Shown here: positions 43,893 to 51,954 of the stretch, one piece after another
How the letters are laid out: the number at the start of each line of letters is the position of its first letter
Numbering within the stretch: the first letter of the stretch is position 1
Assembly (NCBI GenBank): GCA_934728585.1
Contig: CAKVDZ010000003.1
Coordinates: forward strand, 1 to 64,000
Reading direction: 5' to 3'
Source: an uncultured Candidatus Melainabacteria bacterium
GTDB lineage: Bacteria > Cyanobacteriota > Vampirovibrionia > Gastranaerophilales > Gastranaerophilaceae
DNA length: 64,000 nt
Position numbers and translations under genes: made by a program
The notes under the pieces: generated by a model
Told to the model about the DNA's origin: nothing
What the model saw: the letters and a program-made list of their open reading frames with translations, nothing else
Database searches by the model: none

Positions 43893-46068
43893 TGTTTCCG
43901 TTTTCCAATTTTCTCACTTTTTCTTCCATTTCTTTGTCCATAATATGCATTTGATTTGGAAGAACAACTTTTGAATTACTAAATTCTTCTGCAATATTTT
44001 CGTGATATTTAATTCTATCGTGTTGATTACCTCTTAAAATACGGCTGAAAGTTGCAGAAATCGTTTTCAAATCAGCCAAAGTTAGAGGGCAATCAGACAA
44101 TTGGTCATCGTTAATTCTTTCATCAATAATTTTATTGATTACAGATTCAATTTCCTCTGTAGTTGTTGCAGTTGTAGCTCTAACAGCGGCTTCAACTGCG
44201 TCAGCAATCATCAAAATTGCAGTTTCTTTTGATTTTGGTTTTGGACCAGCATATCTAAATTGGTCTTTTTTAACGTTTTCAGCGCCTTCTTCTTGAATAG
44301 CTTGATTGTAGAAATAACTTGCCAAACCCTCGCCATGGTGTTGCAAAATAAAATCATTAATAATTGGTGGCAATTTGTATTCTTTTGCAATCTCAACACC
44401 ATCTTTTGTATGCGAAGTTACAACCATTTTACTTAATCTAGAATTCAACTTTTTATGAGGATTTTCAATGCCAAAAGAAGACTGATTTTCTACGAAGAAG
44501 AACGGTCTTTTTAATTTACCGATATCGTGATAATAAGCGCCAACTTTTGCCAAAATTGGGTTTGCACCAATTGCTTCAGCTGCAGCCTCACATAAATTAG
44601 CAACCATAAGACTATGGTGATAAGTTCCTGGTGCTTCCATTTGTAAACGTTTTAAAATAGGTTGGTTGTGGTCAGCAAGTTCAGCTAAACCGTATGGAGT
44701 AACAATTTTAAACGCATTTTCCAATAATGGTAATACCCCTAAAACAACCATACTACTTATTACACCGTTTATAAATACAAACAACGCATCACGTGCAATA
44801 ACTACATTTTCAATATCGATTAAGAATTTTTCAAGCATATAAATACTTGCAACAAACATCGCACCAGCACAAGCTATATATAAACCAGAACGAATTAAAT
44901 CCACTCTCCTTGTAAAGTTAACTTGCGCCATAAATATTGATGCAACAATGTTTAACAGAGTAAATGAAGTCATAAACTCAATATCATAATGCATACCAAG
45001 AGTTAAAACACATAACATCAACATAGAAGATACGAAAGCAACTCTCGGATTTGTAAATATTGCGATAAGTATTACATAAGCAGGGAATGGCAGAATATAT
45101 GGTGAAAAACCTGTCGGTAAACTTACAGTTAACAAGGCCAAAACTACTGATACTACTGCAATTATAAATGTTTGATTTTTATTTATGTTATTCTTTTCAA
45201 AAATATTTTTATACATTAAAAATGCAAATGTTGAAAAGGCTACAATCAAAAATATGCCTAATAAACCGTTAACATTAAGTTCTACCAAGTTATAACCTGC
45301 TTGTCTTAATGCGTCGCGTTTTAATTTTGTAACAGGTTCACCCTCAAACAGGATTTTTTCACCTTTTTCAAAAGTTACTTCATAAGGTTTTACGGCATTT
45401 TGCGCATTTTTTCTAGCAATTTCAGTTGCAAATTCATCAACTACCAAGTTTGGAACCAAAACTTGTTCTAAAAGAGCAGATATAACTGTTGTTTGACTTC
45501 TTGATACATCATTTGCAACATGCTTTTTAATTATTTGTTTCAAGAATTGTTTGTCAAAATCTTTTTCACTAATACCAGCGTTCAAAACGTTGATAAGAGT
45601 CAGTTTTGACTTATCAAACAAGATTTTTAAATCATCTTCTGGAGTTTTTAACAGATATGTAATAATGAAATTGCGTTTTGAGTCATCAGAATCAAACAGC
45701 AAGCCAATTTCTTCGCGTTTTGTCGCCATTGGAGTATCTTTTTGACGTATTTTCAAAATTGAGTTTTGCAAATATGATAAATTGTTTTTGATAAAATCAT
45801 CTTCAGTTACAGTCAAAATAGGTTCAACTCTTTGAGCGACTTCTTTTTTGTGTTGTTCTGTACGTTTTGTATCTTCTACAACGATTGTTTTTTCTGCAAT
45901 AACATCTCGTCTGCTAATACCGTTTTCAACAATTTGTTGGAACAAAAAGTTTTGAGATGAAACAATAACCGTCATAACCAGCGTAAACACTAAGAAAGAT
46001 GCCACTTCAATAAATTTTGATGAAGTTACAAAATCCACAAATGGTTGCGGTAATTTAATTTTAGTCAT
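43873..46068 (-). CDS. pgpH: 7TM-HD cyclic-di-AMP phosphodiesterase PgpH
   Basis: 731 residues: a membrane segment (about 18-40), an extracellular 7TMR-HDED domain (to about 275), seven helices (about 280-480), and a cytosolic HD domain with APGTYHHSLMVANL, AYYHDIGKLKRP, TKDGVEIA and LQHHGEG motifs. PgpH hydrolyses c-di-AMP. A diadenylate cyclase gene is not in the window. AAAGG lies before the ATG. Confidence 0.94.
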   Translation of the reverse strand: MTKIKLPQPFVDFVTSSKFIEVASFLVFTLVMTVIVSSQNFLFQQIVENGISRRDVIAEKTIVVEDTKRTEQHKKEVAQRVEPILTVTEDDFIKNNLSYLQNSILKIRQKDTPMATKREEIGLLFDSDDSKRNFIITYLLKTPEDDLKILFDKSKLTLINVLNAGISEKDFDKQFLKQIIKKHVANDVSRSQTTVISALLEQVLVPNLVVDEFATEIARKNAQNAVKPYEVTFEKGEKILFEGEPVTKLKRDALRQAGYNLVELNVNGLLGIFLIVAFSTFAFLMYKNIFEKNNINKNQTFIIAVVSVVLALLTVSLPTGFSPYILPFPAYVILIAIFTNPRVAFVSSMLMLCVLTLGMHYDIEFMTSFTLLNIVASIFMAQVNFTRRVDLIRSGLYIACAGAMFVASIYMLEKFLIDIENVVIARDALFVFINGVISSMVVLGVLPLLENAFKIVTPYGLAELADHNQPILKRLQMEAPGTYHHSLMVANLCEAAAEAIGANPILAKVGAYYHDIGKLKRPFFFVENQSSFGIENPHKKLNSRLSKMVVTSHTKDGVEIAKEYKLPPIINDFILQHHGEGLASYFYNQAIQEEGAENVKKDQFRYAGPKPKSKETAILMIADAVEAAVRATTATTTEEIESVINKIIDERINDDQLSDCPLTLADLKTISATFSRILRGNQHDRIKYHENIAEEFSNSKVVLPNQMHIMDKEMEEKVRKLENGNNDKAND

Positions 46069-46120
46069 ATTTATGTACCTTTTATAAAACTCAAATTAGT
46101 ATAACTATTTTAGTACATAC

Positions 46121-47407
46121 TTAAAATTTTGCAAATATTCTATCTACGTATTTTAAGTAATCTTGCACACTAAAACATTCATTTAATTCATCAATTGAAA
46201 GTTTTTCACGTACAGCATCATCTCTCAAAAGATTTTCTTTAAAATTTCCATTGGTATCAATTGCATTTAACGCATTTTTTTGTACAATTTCGTACGCTTG
46301 TTCTCGCGTCAAACCTTTTTCTGTAAGTTTTAGCATAACCTTTTGAGAATAAATAATTCCGCCATATAATCTTGTGTTCTTTTCCATGTTTTTTTCATGC
46401 ACAACTAAATTTTGCACAACAGAATTAAATCTATTTAGCATAAAGTTAATCAGAATTGTGCTGTCAGGGAAAATAATTCTTTCTGCAGAGCTGTGCGAAA
46501 TATCTCTTTCATGCCAAAGCACAACATTTTGCATGGCAACTTGAGAATTTGCTCTAACCACACGCGCAAGCCCACAAAGATTTTCACACAAAACTGGATT
46601 ACGCTTGTGAGGCATAGCTGATGAACCTTTTTGGTGCTTAGAAAAACCCTCTTGCACTTCAAAAATTTCTGTACGTTGCAAATTTCTTATCTCTGTTGCA
46701 AACTGTTCAATCAAGGTTGCAATCATAGCTAATTCGTTCATATAACGAGCATAAACATCTCTTGAAATAACTTGAGTAGAAATTCTTGCAGGCTTTAAGC
46801 CTAAATATTCACAAGTTTTTTGTTCAATTTCCATCGGTACATTACTGTAAGTGCCAACAGGGCCTGAAATTTGTCCAACAGAAATTTCATCAACAGCAAT
46901 AAGAAAATCTTTGTATGCTCTTTCAAACGAATCTAACCAATTTAAAAGTTTTATACCAAAAGTCGTAATTTCAGCATGAATACCGTGCGAACGACCAATA
47001 CAAATAGTATTTTTATATTGACGAGCCTTTTGTTTTAAAGTTACAACCAAATTTGCCAAATCTTCAGCAATAATCGCTGATGCGTCCTTTAATTGCAAGG
47101 AAAAAGCAGTATCTATAACATCTGAACTTGTCAAACCCTTGTGCATATATTTTGCATTATCGCCCAAAGACTCATTAACATTCGTCAAAAAAGCAATTAC
47201 ATCGTGATGAACTTCTGCTTCAATCTCATCAATTCTTTTCAAATCAAACCTTGCATTTTGCTGAATTTGCTCTAATGCGACATTTGGAATTTCACCAAAC
47301 TCGTTGTACGCTTTACAAACAGCAAGTTCAACATTTAGGTAATATTGGAATTTGGAATTCAAATCCCAAATTTTTTTCATCTGTTCTAAACAATATCTAT
47401 CTATCAT
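46121..47407 (-). CDS. purB: Adenylosuccinate lyase
   Basis: 428 residues of the fumarase/aspartase superfamily with HEVHHDVIAFL-type motif (EAEVHHDVIAF), MHKGLTSSDVIDT and the signature GSSAMPHKRNP (about 260-270). It acts twice in purine synthesis. No Shine-Dalgarno; TAAAAT at 47414-47419 is 6 nt before the ATG. Confidence 0.97.
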   Translation of the reverse strand: MIDRYCLEQMKKIWDLNSKFQYYLNVELAVCKAYNEFGEIPNVALEQIQQNARFDLKRIDEIEAEVHHDVIAFLTNVNESLGDNAKYMHKGLTSSDVIDTAFSLQLKDASAIIAEDLANLVVTLKQKARQYKNTICIGRSHGIHAEITTFGIKLLNWLDSFERAYKDFLIAVDEISVGQISGPVGTYSNVPMEIEQKTCEYLGLKPARISTQVISRDVYARYMNELAMIATLIEQFATEIRNLQRTEIFEVQEGFSKHQKGSSAMPHKRNPVLCENLCGLARVVRANSQVAMQNVVLWHERDISHSSAERIIFPDSTILINFMLNRFNSVVQNLVVHEKNMEKNTRLYGGIIYSQKVMLKLTEKGLTREQAYEIVQKNALNAIDTNGNFKENLLRDDAVREKLSIDELNECFSVQDYLKYVDRIFAKF

Positions 47408-47428
47408 AGAGATATTTTAACATAAAAA

Positions 47429-48214
47429 TTATTTACAACTTGTATTTTCCCAAGAAAGAGTTGTTCCATTAGGACAAACGCCTTCATTTGCTTTTAGATA
47501 GTCCATATTGCCAGTTTCAATTACCCAACCTGTACATGCCGTACCAGAAGCAAAACAAAACGTTTCTAAAGTATCATTATCTTTACCATCATCTGTATTT
47601 TTACCACCTCTTGGATAAATTCCAGTAGAAGTAACATAAAAATGGAAATAATCTTTACCAACGATATTTGGACCTTTAGAGCCATCTATATCTACATATA
47701 TTAGTCCACAAGATTTTGCAGCAGGGCTATCAGAAGTTGCGCCCCATTCCTCAGAACAGTCATCAGACGATATATAAAAATCCAAAGCGGTTCCATCAGC
47801 CAACAAAACCTTTGGTTCCTTAGTCCAAGTATTAGGTGAATCACCAACATGATCTCCATCAAGTTGAGGATAATCTCCATCAGCAAAACAACCAGAACCT
47901 GTTCCACAATTCTTTGAAATTTTCATAAATTCTGTCATTCTGTCTGCAAAACGTTGATTTTTAGAGGTATTTTCTGGAAGATTGATAAACCATTCGTCTA
48001 TTGGTCCATAAACTGCAGTTGCACGACCAAAAGCATCTTCCAAATTGGAATATACTTTTTTAACTTTAGCAACTTTTTCTCTATCACCTGTTGATTGGTT
48101 TAAGTTTGGAATAGTAAGTGCCGCAACCACGCCAATAATGCCCATTACGACAAGGGTTTCGGCTAAAGTAAAGGCTATGGCTTTTGCAAATGAACTATGA
48201 GAAGTCTTTGTCAT
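47429..48214 (-). CDS. Type IV prepilin-like protein
   Basis: I start at ATG 48214. The frame is open further, to a TTG at 48361 and beyond to the poly-G tract, but that part translates a dispersed repeat (see 48215-48383). After the leader (MTKTSHSSFAKAIA) comes the class III cleavage and membrane segment FTLAETLVVMGIIGVVAALT, then VAKVKKVYSNLEDAFGRATAVYGPIDEW. The C-terminus ends in WVIETGNMDYLKANEGVCPN...ENTSCK, nearly identical to the broken gene at 5959. The four-residue DGSK loop and YVDIDG recur in the other prepilins. It is a pseudopilin or minor pilin; the assembly system is elsewhere. The leader start is uncertain. Confidence 0.85.
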   Translation of the reverse strand: MTKTSHSSFAKAIAFTLAETLVVMGIIGVVAALTIPNLNQSTGDREKVAKVKKVYSNLEDAFGRATAVYGPIDEWFINLPENTSKNQRFADRMTEFMKISKNCGTGSGCFADGDYPQLDGDHVGDSPNTWTKEPKVLLADGTALDFYISSDDCSEEWGATSDSPAAKSCGLIYVDIDGSKGPNIVGKDYFHFYVTSTGIYPRGGKNTDDGKDNDTLETFCFASGTACTGWVIETGNMDYLKANEGVCPNGTTLSWENTSCK

Positions 48215-48383
48215 TCTGAAGCGCTCAATGAACGCACTCAAAATAGTCTTGCGATGTTCAAAATCTTGTTGACCTACAAGGTTTGCAGGAGATTCCGAAA
48301 CAAGTTCGGAATGACATCGTGTTCTTACTCTCTCAAAAATTCTTTTCGCACGTTCGCGCAAAAGCGCGTAGCTACTAGGGTTT
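48215..48383. repeat. Dispersed palindromic repeat upstream of the prepilin
   Basis: The segment contains ATTCCGAA-ACAAG-TTCGGAAT (a perfect 8-bp stem, about 48292-48312) and GCGC-TTTT-GCGC, and translates in frame to CHSELVSES, a string typical of interspersed bacterial repeats rather than of proteins. It has a higher GC content than its surroundings. It sits directly in front of the prepilin start and keeps its frame open. Confidence 0.7.
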
Positions 48384-48434
48384 ACCCCCCCCCCCGAAAG
48401 GTTGAATTACTTTATTTACAATACTTTCAGCCAT
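48375..48434 (-). other. Short frame with a good start, ending just after the poly-G tract
   Basis: ATG at 48434 has AGAGGA 8 nt upstream. It reads MAESIVNKVIQPFGGGGKP and stops. With one G fewer the frame would continue as GGGVNPSSYALLRERAKRIF into the prepilin ORF. So this may be the true 5' end of the prepilin gene, switched off in this sequence. Confidence 0.4.
48385..48395. repeat. Homopolymer tract C11 (G11 on the coding strand)
   Basis: Eleven consecutive C in an AT-rich genome. No other C or G run of this length is in the window. It lies between a ribosome-site-bearing ATG and the prepilin frame, so its length decides the frame. Confidence 0.9.
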
Positions 48435-48574
48435 ATTAAAAATCCTCTTTTTTATCAGTATAAATGATTTTTTATTATTTTGCAAGCCTTGTTTGAAAAA
48501 TAATCTATAAGACTTTAAGACTATAATTGAAGTGCATGGTTTGGAACTGCATAAGTTCCATTTTATATTCAAAT

Positions 48575-48616
48575 AACAAAAGGCGGTTTGTCAATATTGA
48601 CAAACCGCCTTTTGTT
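48575..48616. terminator. Perfect 19-bp palindromic terminator
   Basis: AACAAAAGGCGGTTTGTCA and its exact reverse complement flank ATAT. It follows rpsU on the minus strand. The gap from 48435 to 48627 holds, besides this, a short AAGACTATA-type repeat (48505-48527). Confidence 0.9.
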
Positions 48617-48627
48617 AAAACCATTTA

Positions 48628-48801
48628 TTAAACTTTTCTCTTACGAGCAGCTTCAGATTTGCGTTTTCTTTTTACGCTAGGTTTTTCGTAGCGTTCGCGT
48701 TTTTTAACTTCAGATAAAACGCCTGCTTTTTGAATTTTTTTCTTGAAACGTCTTAATGCGCTTTCAATTGATTCGTTTTCACCTACTTTAACTTCTGGCA
48801 T
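48628..48801 (-). CDS. rpsU: 30S ribosomal protein S21
   Basis: From the ATG at 48801 (AAGGTGG upstream) the product is 57 residues: PEVKVGENESIESALRRFKK, QKAGVLSEVKKRERYEKPS and a basic tail KRKRKSEAARKRKV. A longer frame from a TTG at 48822 lies over the ribosome site. S21 sits at the 30S platform near the anti-Shine-Dalgarno. Confidence 0.96.
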   Translation of the reverse strand: MPEVKVGENESIESALRRFKKKIQKAGVLSEVKKRERYEKPSVKRKRKSEAARKRKV

Positions 48802-48868
48802 CTCTTTTTTCACCACCTTCAAACTTATGTATTTTGTGAGTTCATAATATCATGCACATAATAAAAAA

Positions 48869-49402
48869 TCAATAGTTTAATTGTTTAACCGCACCCCAAG
48901 CACGAATTGACCCTTTTTCATACTTTAATAAAAAATAACCCTTTTCACGAACATACTCTATTTCAGCATTTGAATAAACATAGGGTTCATCAGCTTTTAA
49001 GCCAAATTCATCATATTTTTTTTGAATACGTTCTCGTTTCTTTTTTTCTTTTTTAGCCTTTTTTTGTTCTTTTTTGTCGTATTGTTTTTGAGCTTCGCTT
49101 TCATCTTCCTCTAGCTGAAACACTGGAATACGTGCAATTACAGAGTACCCTTGAATTAGAAGTAACATTTCTTTTGTATCTGATAATTCTAACGTATAAT
49201 GCCCAGGAAGAACAACAGGTGTACCGTCCTCAGCAAAAATCGGATCAATAATTGTTAATGTCGGACTTTGGATAGATGGAAGCGCATAACGAACATGACT
49301 TTTGTCCTCGTCCTTTAGTCCCCCAGGGTAAATCGGATACGGAGCATGTGGCATGACCAAATCAAGGTCTTGCAAGTCAGGAACTACAACACCCTCAAGC
49401 AT
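48869..49402 (-). CDS. Uncharacterised protein linked to rnpA
   Basis: 177 residues, no signal peptide. The first 100 residues are beta-rich (PVVLPGHYTLELSDTKEMLLLIQGYSVIARIPVF); a highly charged Lys/Glu coiled coil follows (about 105-140), then a short alpha/beta end. No family recognised. It overlaps rnpA by 8 bases, so it is translated with it. In most bacteria yidD or yidC occupy this place, but this is not homologous. Confidence 0.8.
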   Translation of the reverse strand: MLEGVVVPDLQDLDLVMPHAPYPIYPGGLKDEDKSHVRYALPSIQSPTLTIIDPIFAEDGTPVVLPGHYTLELSDTKEMLLLIQGYSVIARIPVFQLEEDESEAQKQYDKKEQKKAKKEKKKRERIQKKYDEFGLKADEPYVYSNAEIEYVREKGYFLLKYEKGSIRAWGAVKQLNY

Positions 49403-49754
49403 CTATTTGCCCCAATAATTTTGTTATCGTTTCAAACATCGATTTAAAATCTAGATTTAAAGCTCGTTCATGTCCAACAAAAATCAATGAACGATACAAA
49501 GTCGCATTACCTAAAGAATTATCTTTAAGTAATAGCCTATAACTTTCTCTCATTAAACGCTTTAAACGATTTCTTTTAACGGCACGCTTGTGAGTTTTTT
49601 TGCTCACAACAAAGCCAACTCTTGTTAAATCTTCTAAATTTTTCTTCTTTAAACCGACAAAAACAGCCACACCATTAAGGTAGAACGAATGTTTTACCCT
49701 ATATGTAGCTGTAAATGCTTTGTTACTTTTTAATCTAAAATCTCTACTAAGCAC
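49395..49754 (-). CDS. rnpA: Ribonuclease P protein component
   Basis: GTG start at 49754 gives 119 residues beginning MLSRDFRLKSNKAF, like other RnpA; a longer frame to 49796 lies deep in rpmH. The RNR motif is clear: GFVVSKKTHKRAVKRNRLKRLMRE. It assists RNase P RNA in tRNA 5' processing. It overlaps rpmH by 8 bases. Confidence 0.93.
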   Translation of the reverse strand: MLSRDFRLKSNKAFTATYRVKHSFYLNGVAVFVGLKKKNLEDLTRVGFVVSKKTHKRAVKRNRLKRLMRESYRLLLKDNSLGNATLYRSLIFVGHERALNLDFKSMFETITKLLGQIDA

Positions 49755-49899
49755 GTTTAGAAGCTGTGATTGCGATTTTATGTCTACCTTTAGCACGACG
49801 TCTGTTTAAAACTTCTTGTCCGCCTGATGTAGCCATTCTAGCTCTGAAACCGCTTACGTTTTGTCTTTTAGCTTTTGTTCCTTCTAGTGTACGTTTCAT
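49747..49899 (-). CDS. rpmH: 50S ribosomal protein L34
   Basis: 50 residues from the ATG at 49899: MKRTLEGTKAKRQNVSGFRA, then RMATSGGQEVLNRRRAKGRHK. AAGGAAT precedes it; upstream residues of the longer frame are untranslated leader. rpmH-rnpA order is universal. Confidence 0.97.
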   Translation of the reverse strand: MKRTLEGTKAKRQNVSGFRARMATSGGQEVLNRRRAKGRHKIAITASKRA

Positions 49900-49992
49900 A
49901 ATATAATTCCTTTTTACTTGTCTTTGTATTATTATCTTTATCGTAAATAAAAAATAAATAATAGTCAACTAAAAAAATAAGGCAGGGTAACA

Positions 49993-50790
49993 ATGAGTAA
50001 CAAATTAGGATTTATAGGCTGTGGAGAAATGGCAAGCGCAATCATCAAAGGCTTGATAGACACTGGGTTTATGCAAGTATCAGATATTCATGCATCAACA
50101 AAATCAGACAAATCAGCCTCTACAAAAAGTAAAATCTTAAAAATTAGAGTTGTGCCAGATAACAAATCTATTGCCAAAGACGCTGAAATCATTGTTCTTG
50201 CAACAAAACCAAACCAAATTGAAGAAGTTTTGAAAGAAATTAAAGACGAAACAAATGGGAAATTAGTAATTTCAATTGCAGCTGGAGTAAGCACAGAAAA
50301 AATCGAAGCTATTGTTGACAAATCACCTGTTGTAAGAGTTATGCCAAACACTCCAATGCTTGTATCTGAGGGCATGTGCGGAATTTGTTTAGGTAAATTG
50401 GCAACAGAAGAAGAAGAAAAATTTGTTACCGAAATGCTTTCTCAAGTCGGAAAAGTTATTACAGTAGAAGAAGCTCAAATTGACGTAGTAACAGCAATTT
50501 CAGGTTCAGGACCTGCATTTTTCTACCAAATTTTTGAAAACTTTGCTCAAGCTGGCGCAAAAATGGGACTTGATTATGAAAAATCGCTTATGCTTGCCAT
50601 TCAAACAGCAATTGGTTCGGCTAAAATGACCTTAAATCACTCAATTCCATTACCAGAATTAATCGCAAGCGTAGCGACAAAAGGCGGTTGCACTGAAGTC
50701 GGTATAAATACAATGCGAGAATTGGACAGCCAAAATTTAATCACTAAAACTGTTGAAAATACTGCAAACAAAGCTCACGCTTTAGGATAA
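49993..50790 (+). CDS. proC: Pyrroline-5-carboxylate reductase
   Basis: 265 residues: Rossmann motif LGFIGCGEMASAII at the start, VVRVMPNTPMLVSEGM, and the C-terminal signature ISGSGPAFFYQIFENFAQAG with GGCTEVGINTM. It makes proline with NAD(P)H. GGCAGGGT precedes the ATG. Confidence 0.97.
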   Translation: MSNKLGFIGCGEMASAIIKGLIDTGFMQVSDIHASTKSDKSASTKSKILKIRVVPDNKSIAKDAEIIVLATKPNQIEEVLKEIKDETNGKLVISIAAGVSTEKIEAIVDKSPVVRVMPNTPMLVSEGMCGICLGKLATEEEEKFVTEMLSQVGKVITVEEAQIDVVTAISGSGPAFFYQIFENFAQAGAKMGLDYEKSLMLAIQTAIGSAKMTLNHSIPLPELIASVATKGGCTEVGINTMRELDSQNLITKTVENTANKAHALG

Positions 50791-51086
50791 ACGACATAAG
50801 ACCATAAATTATAATTTTTTAATGGCTTTTTCAAAGTTTTAAATTCATAGCAACAATTTTTTAGACATTGTTGGTTATAATTTGTGAGCGCTCTTGAAAA
50901 TTTTAAATATTGAGGTTCTCCCTCATATTTTTCACTTATTAAATATATTTTTTTATTGATTGCAATATTTTGCAAAAATTTTGATTTATTTCGCAATTTT
51001 TTGCATTTTTTATGCATTTTTTTGCAAATTTCACAAATTTTTTTTGCTTCATCTATATCTAAAAATAAAATCGAATTATCTTCCAT
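50775..51086 (-). CDS. Small Lys/Cys-rich protein, doubtful
   Basis: 103 residues with six Cys (CEICKKMHKKC, CLKNCC) and many Lys/Asn/Phe. It has no Shine-Dalgarno and overlaps proC by 16 bases. The region is very AT-rich. It could be real or chance. Confidence 0.35.
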   Translation of the reverse strand: MEDNSILFLDIDEAKKICEICKKMHKKCKKLRNKSKFLQNIAINKKIYLISEKYEGEPQYLKFSRALTNYNQQCLKNCCYEFKTLKKPLKNYNLWSYVVYPKA

Positions 51087-51169
51087 ATTTTATTTATACG
51101 ATACACTGTTGTTAATTAATATAGCCATGTGGCTAAAAAATAATAAAACGACCACCTTTAATAATATCA

Positions 51170-51838
51170 TTAAACTAACCCCTCTTTTAACGCCTTAACC
51201 GCAGCTTGCGTCCTATCATCAACCACAAGTTTTTGAATAATGTTACAGACATGTGCTTTTGCCGTATGTTCGCTAATAGTAAGCGTTTTAGCTATTTCAT
51301 TATTAGATTTTCCATCTACAACAAGCTTTAATACCTCGTATTCACGTTGAGTTAAATTTGCATGCTGTTCGCGAAAAGTCGCTCTAGTCACTTGTTTTGC
51401 GGGTATAATACCAGCATTTTTATCCCTTATAAATGGCACAACTTGCGGATCTAACCACATGGCGCCATCTTTTACTGTTCTTATAATTACAGCCAAATTC
51501 TCGGTTTCAAAATCTTTCATTACATACGCGCTTGCACCAGCCGTAAGCGAGTCCATAACCTCTTTTTCTGACGAACGCGAAGTTAACATAACCACCTTAA
51601 CTTTTTTATTATCTGCAAGAATTTTTTTAGTAGCCTCAATTCCACTCATATCAGGCAATCCCAAGTCCATCAAAATAACATCAGGCTTTAAAAGTCTAGC
51701 AGAGTCAATCGCCTCTTTTGCAGTTTCGCACTCCTTTATAATTTCCAAATCAGGATATTTTTCAAACAACGACTTAATTCCAACGCGCATTAATTTATAA
51801 TCTTCAACTAACATTATTCTTACAACACTATTTGACAT
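51170..51838 (-). CDS. NarL/FixJ-family response regulator
   Basis: ATG at 51838 follows AAAGGAG. The receiver domain (about 7-125) has ED, the phospho-acceptor Asp in DVILMDLGLPDMSG (near residue 58), T and K; the LuxR-type HTH (about 155-220) has LTQREYEVLKLVVDGKSNNEIAKTL. It regulates transcription on phosphorylation. No histidine kinase is adjacent, so it is an orphan here. A terminator separates it from the upstream gene. Confidence 0.95.
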   Translation of the reverse strand: MSNSVVRIMLVEDYKLMRVGIKSLFEKYPDLEIIKECETAKEAIDSARLLKPDVILMDLGLPDMSGIEATKKILADNKKVKVVMLTSRSSEKEVMDSLTAGASAYVMKDFETENLAVIIRTVKDGAMWLDPQVVPFIRDKNAGIIPAKQVTRATFREQHANLTQREYEVLKLVVDGKSNNEIAKTLTISEHTAKAHVCNIIQKLVVDDRTQAAVKALKEGLV

Positions 51839-51883
51839 AGCTCTCTCCTTTCCCAAAAATATCATAAATCTTTTTGCTCAATA

Positions 51884-51932
51884 AAAAATCCCGAAAATCG
51901 TAACTTTTAAGGTCAATCATCTCGGGATTTTT
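51884..51932. terminator. Terminator of the gene at 51955
   Basis: AAAAATCCCGA and TCGGGATTTTT form an 11-bp stem around a 27-nt loop, just after the stop codon at 51955. Confidence 0.75.
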
Positions 51933-51954
51933 ATTTTATTCAAACTTTAAATTA

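Noticed and set aside
48197..48439. 80-residue frame on the plus strand
   Set aside because: It is antisense to the prepilin start and translates the dispersed repeat and the poly-C tract.
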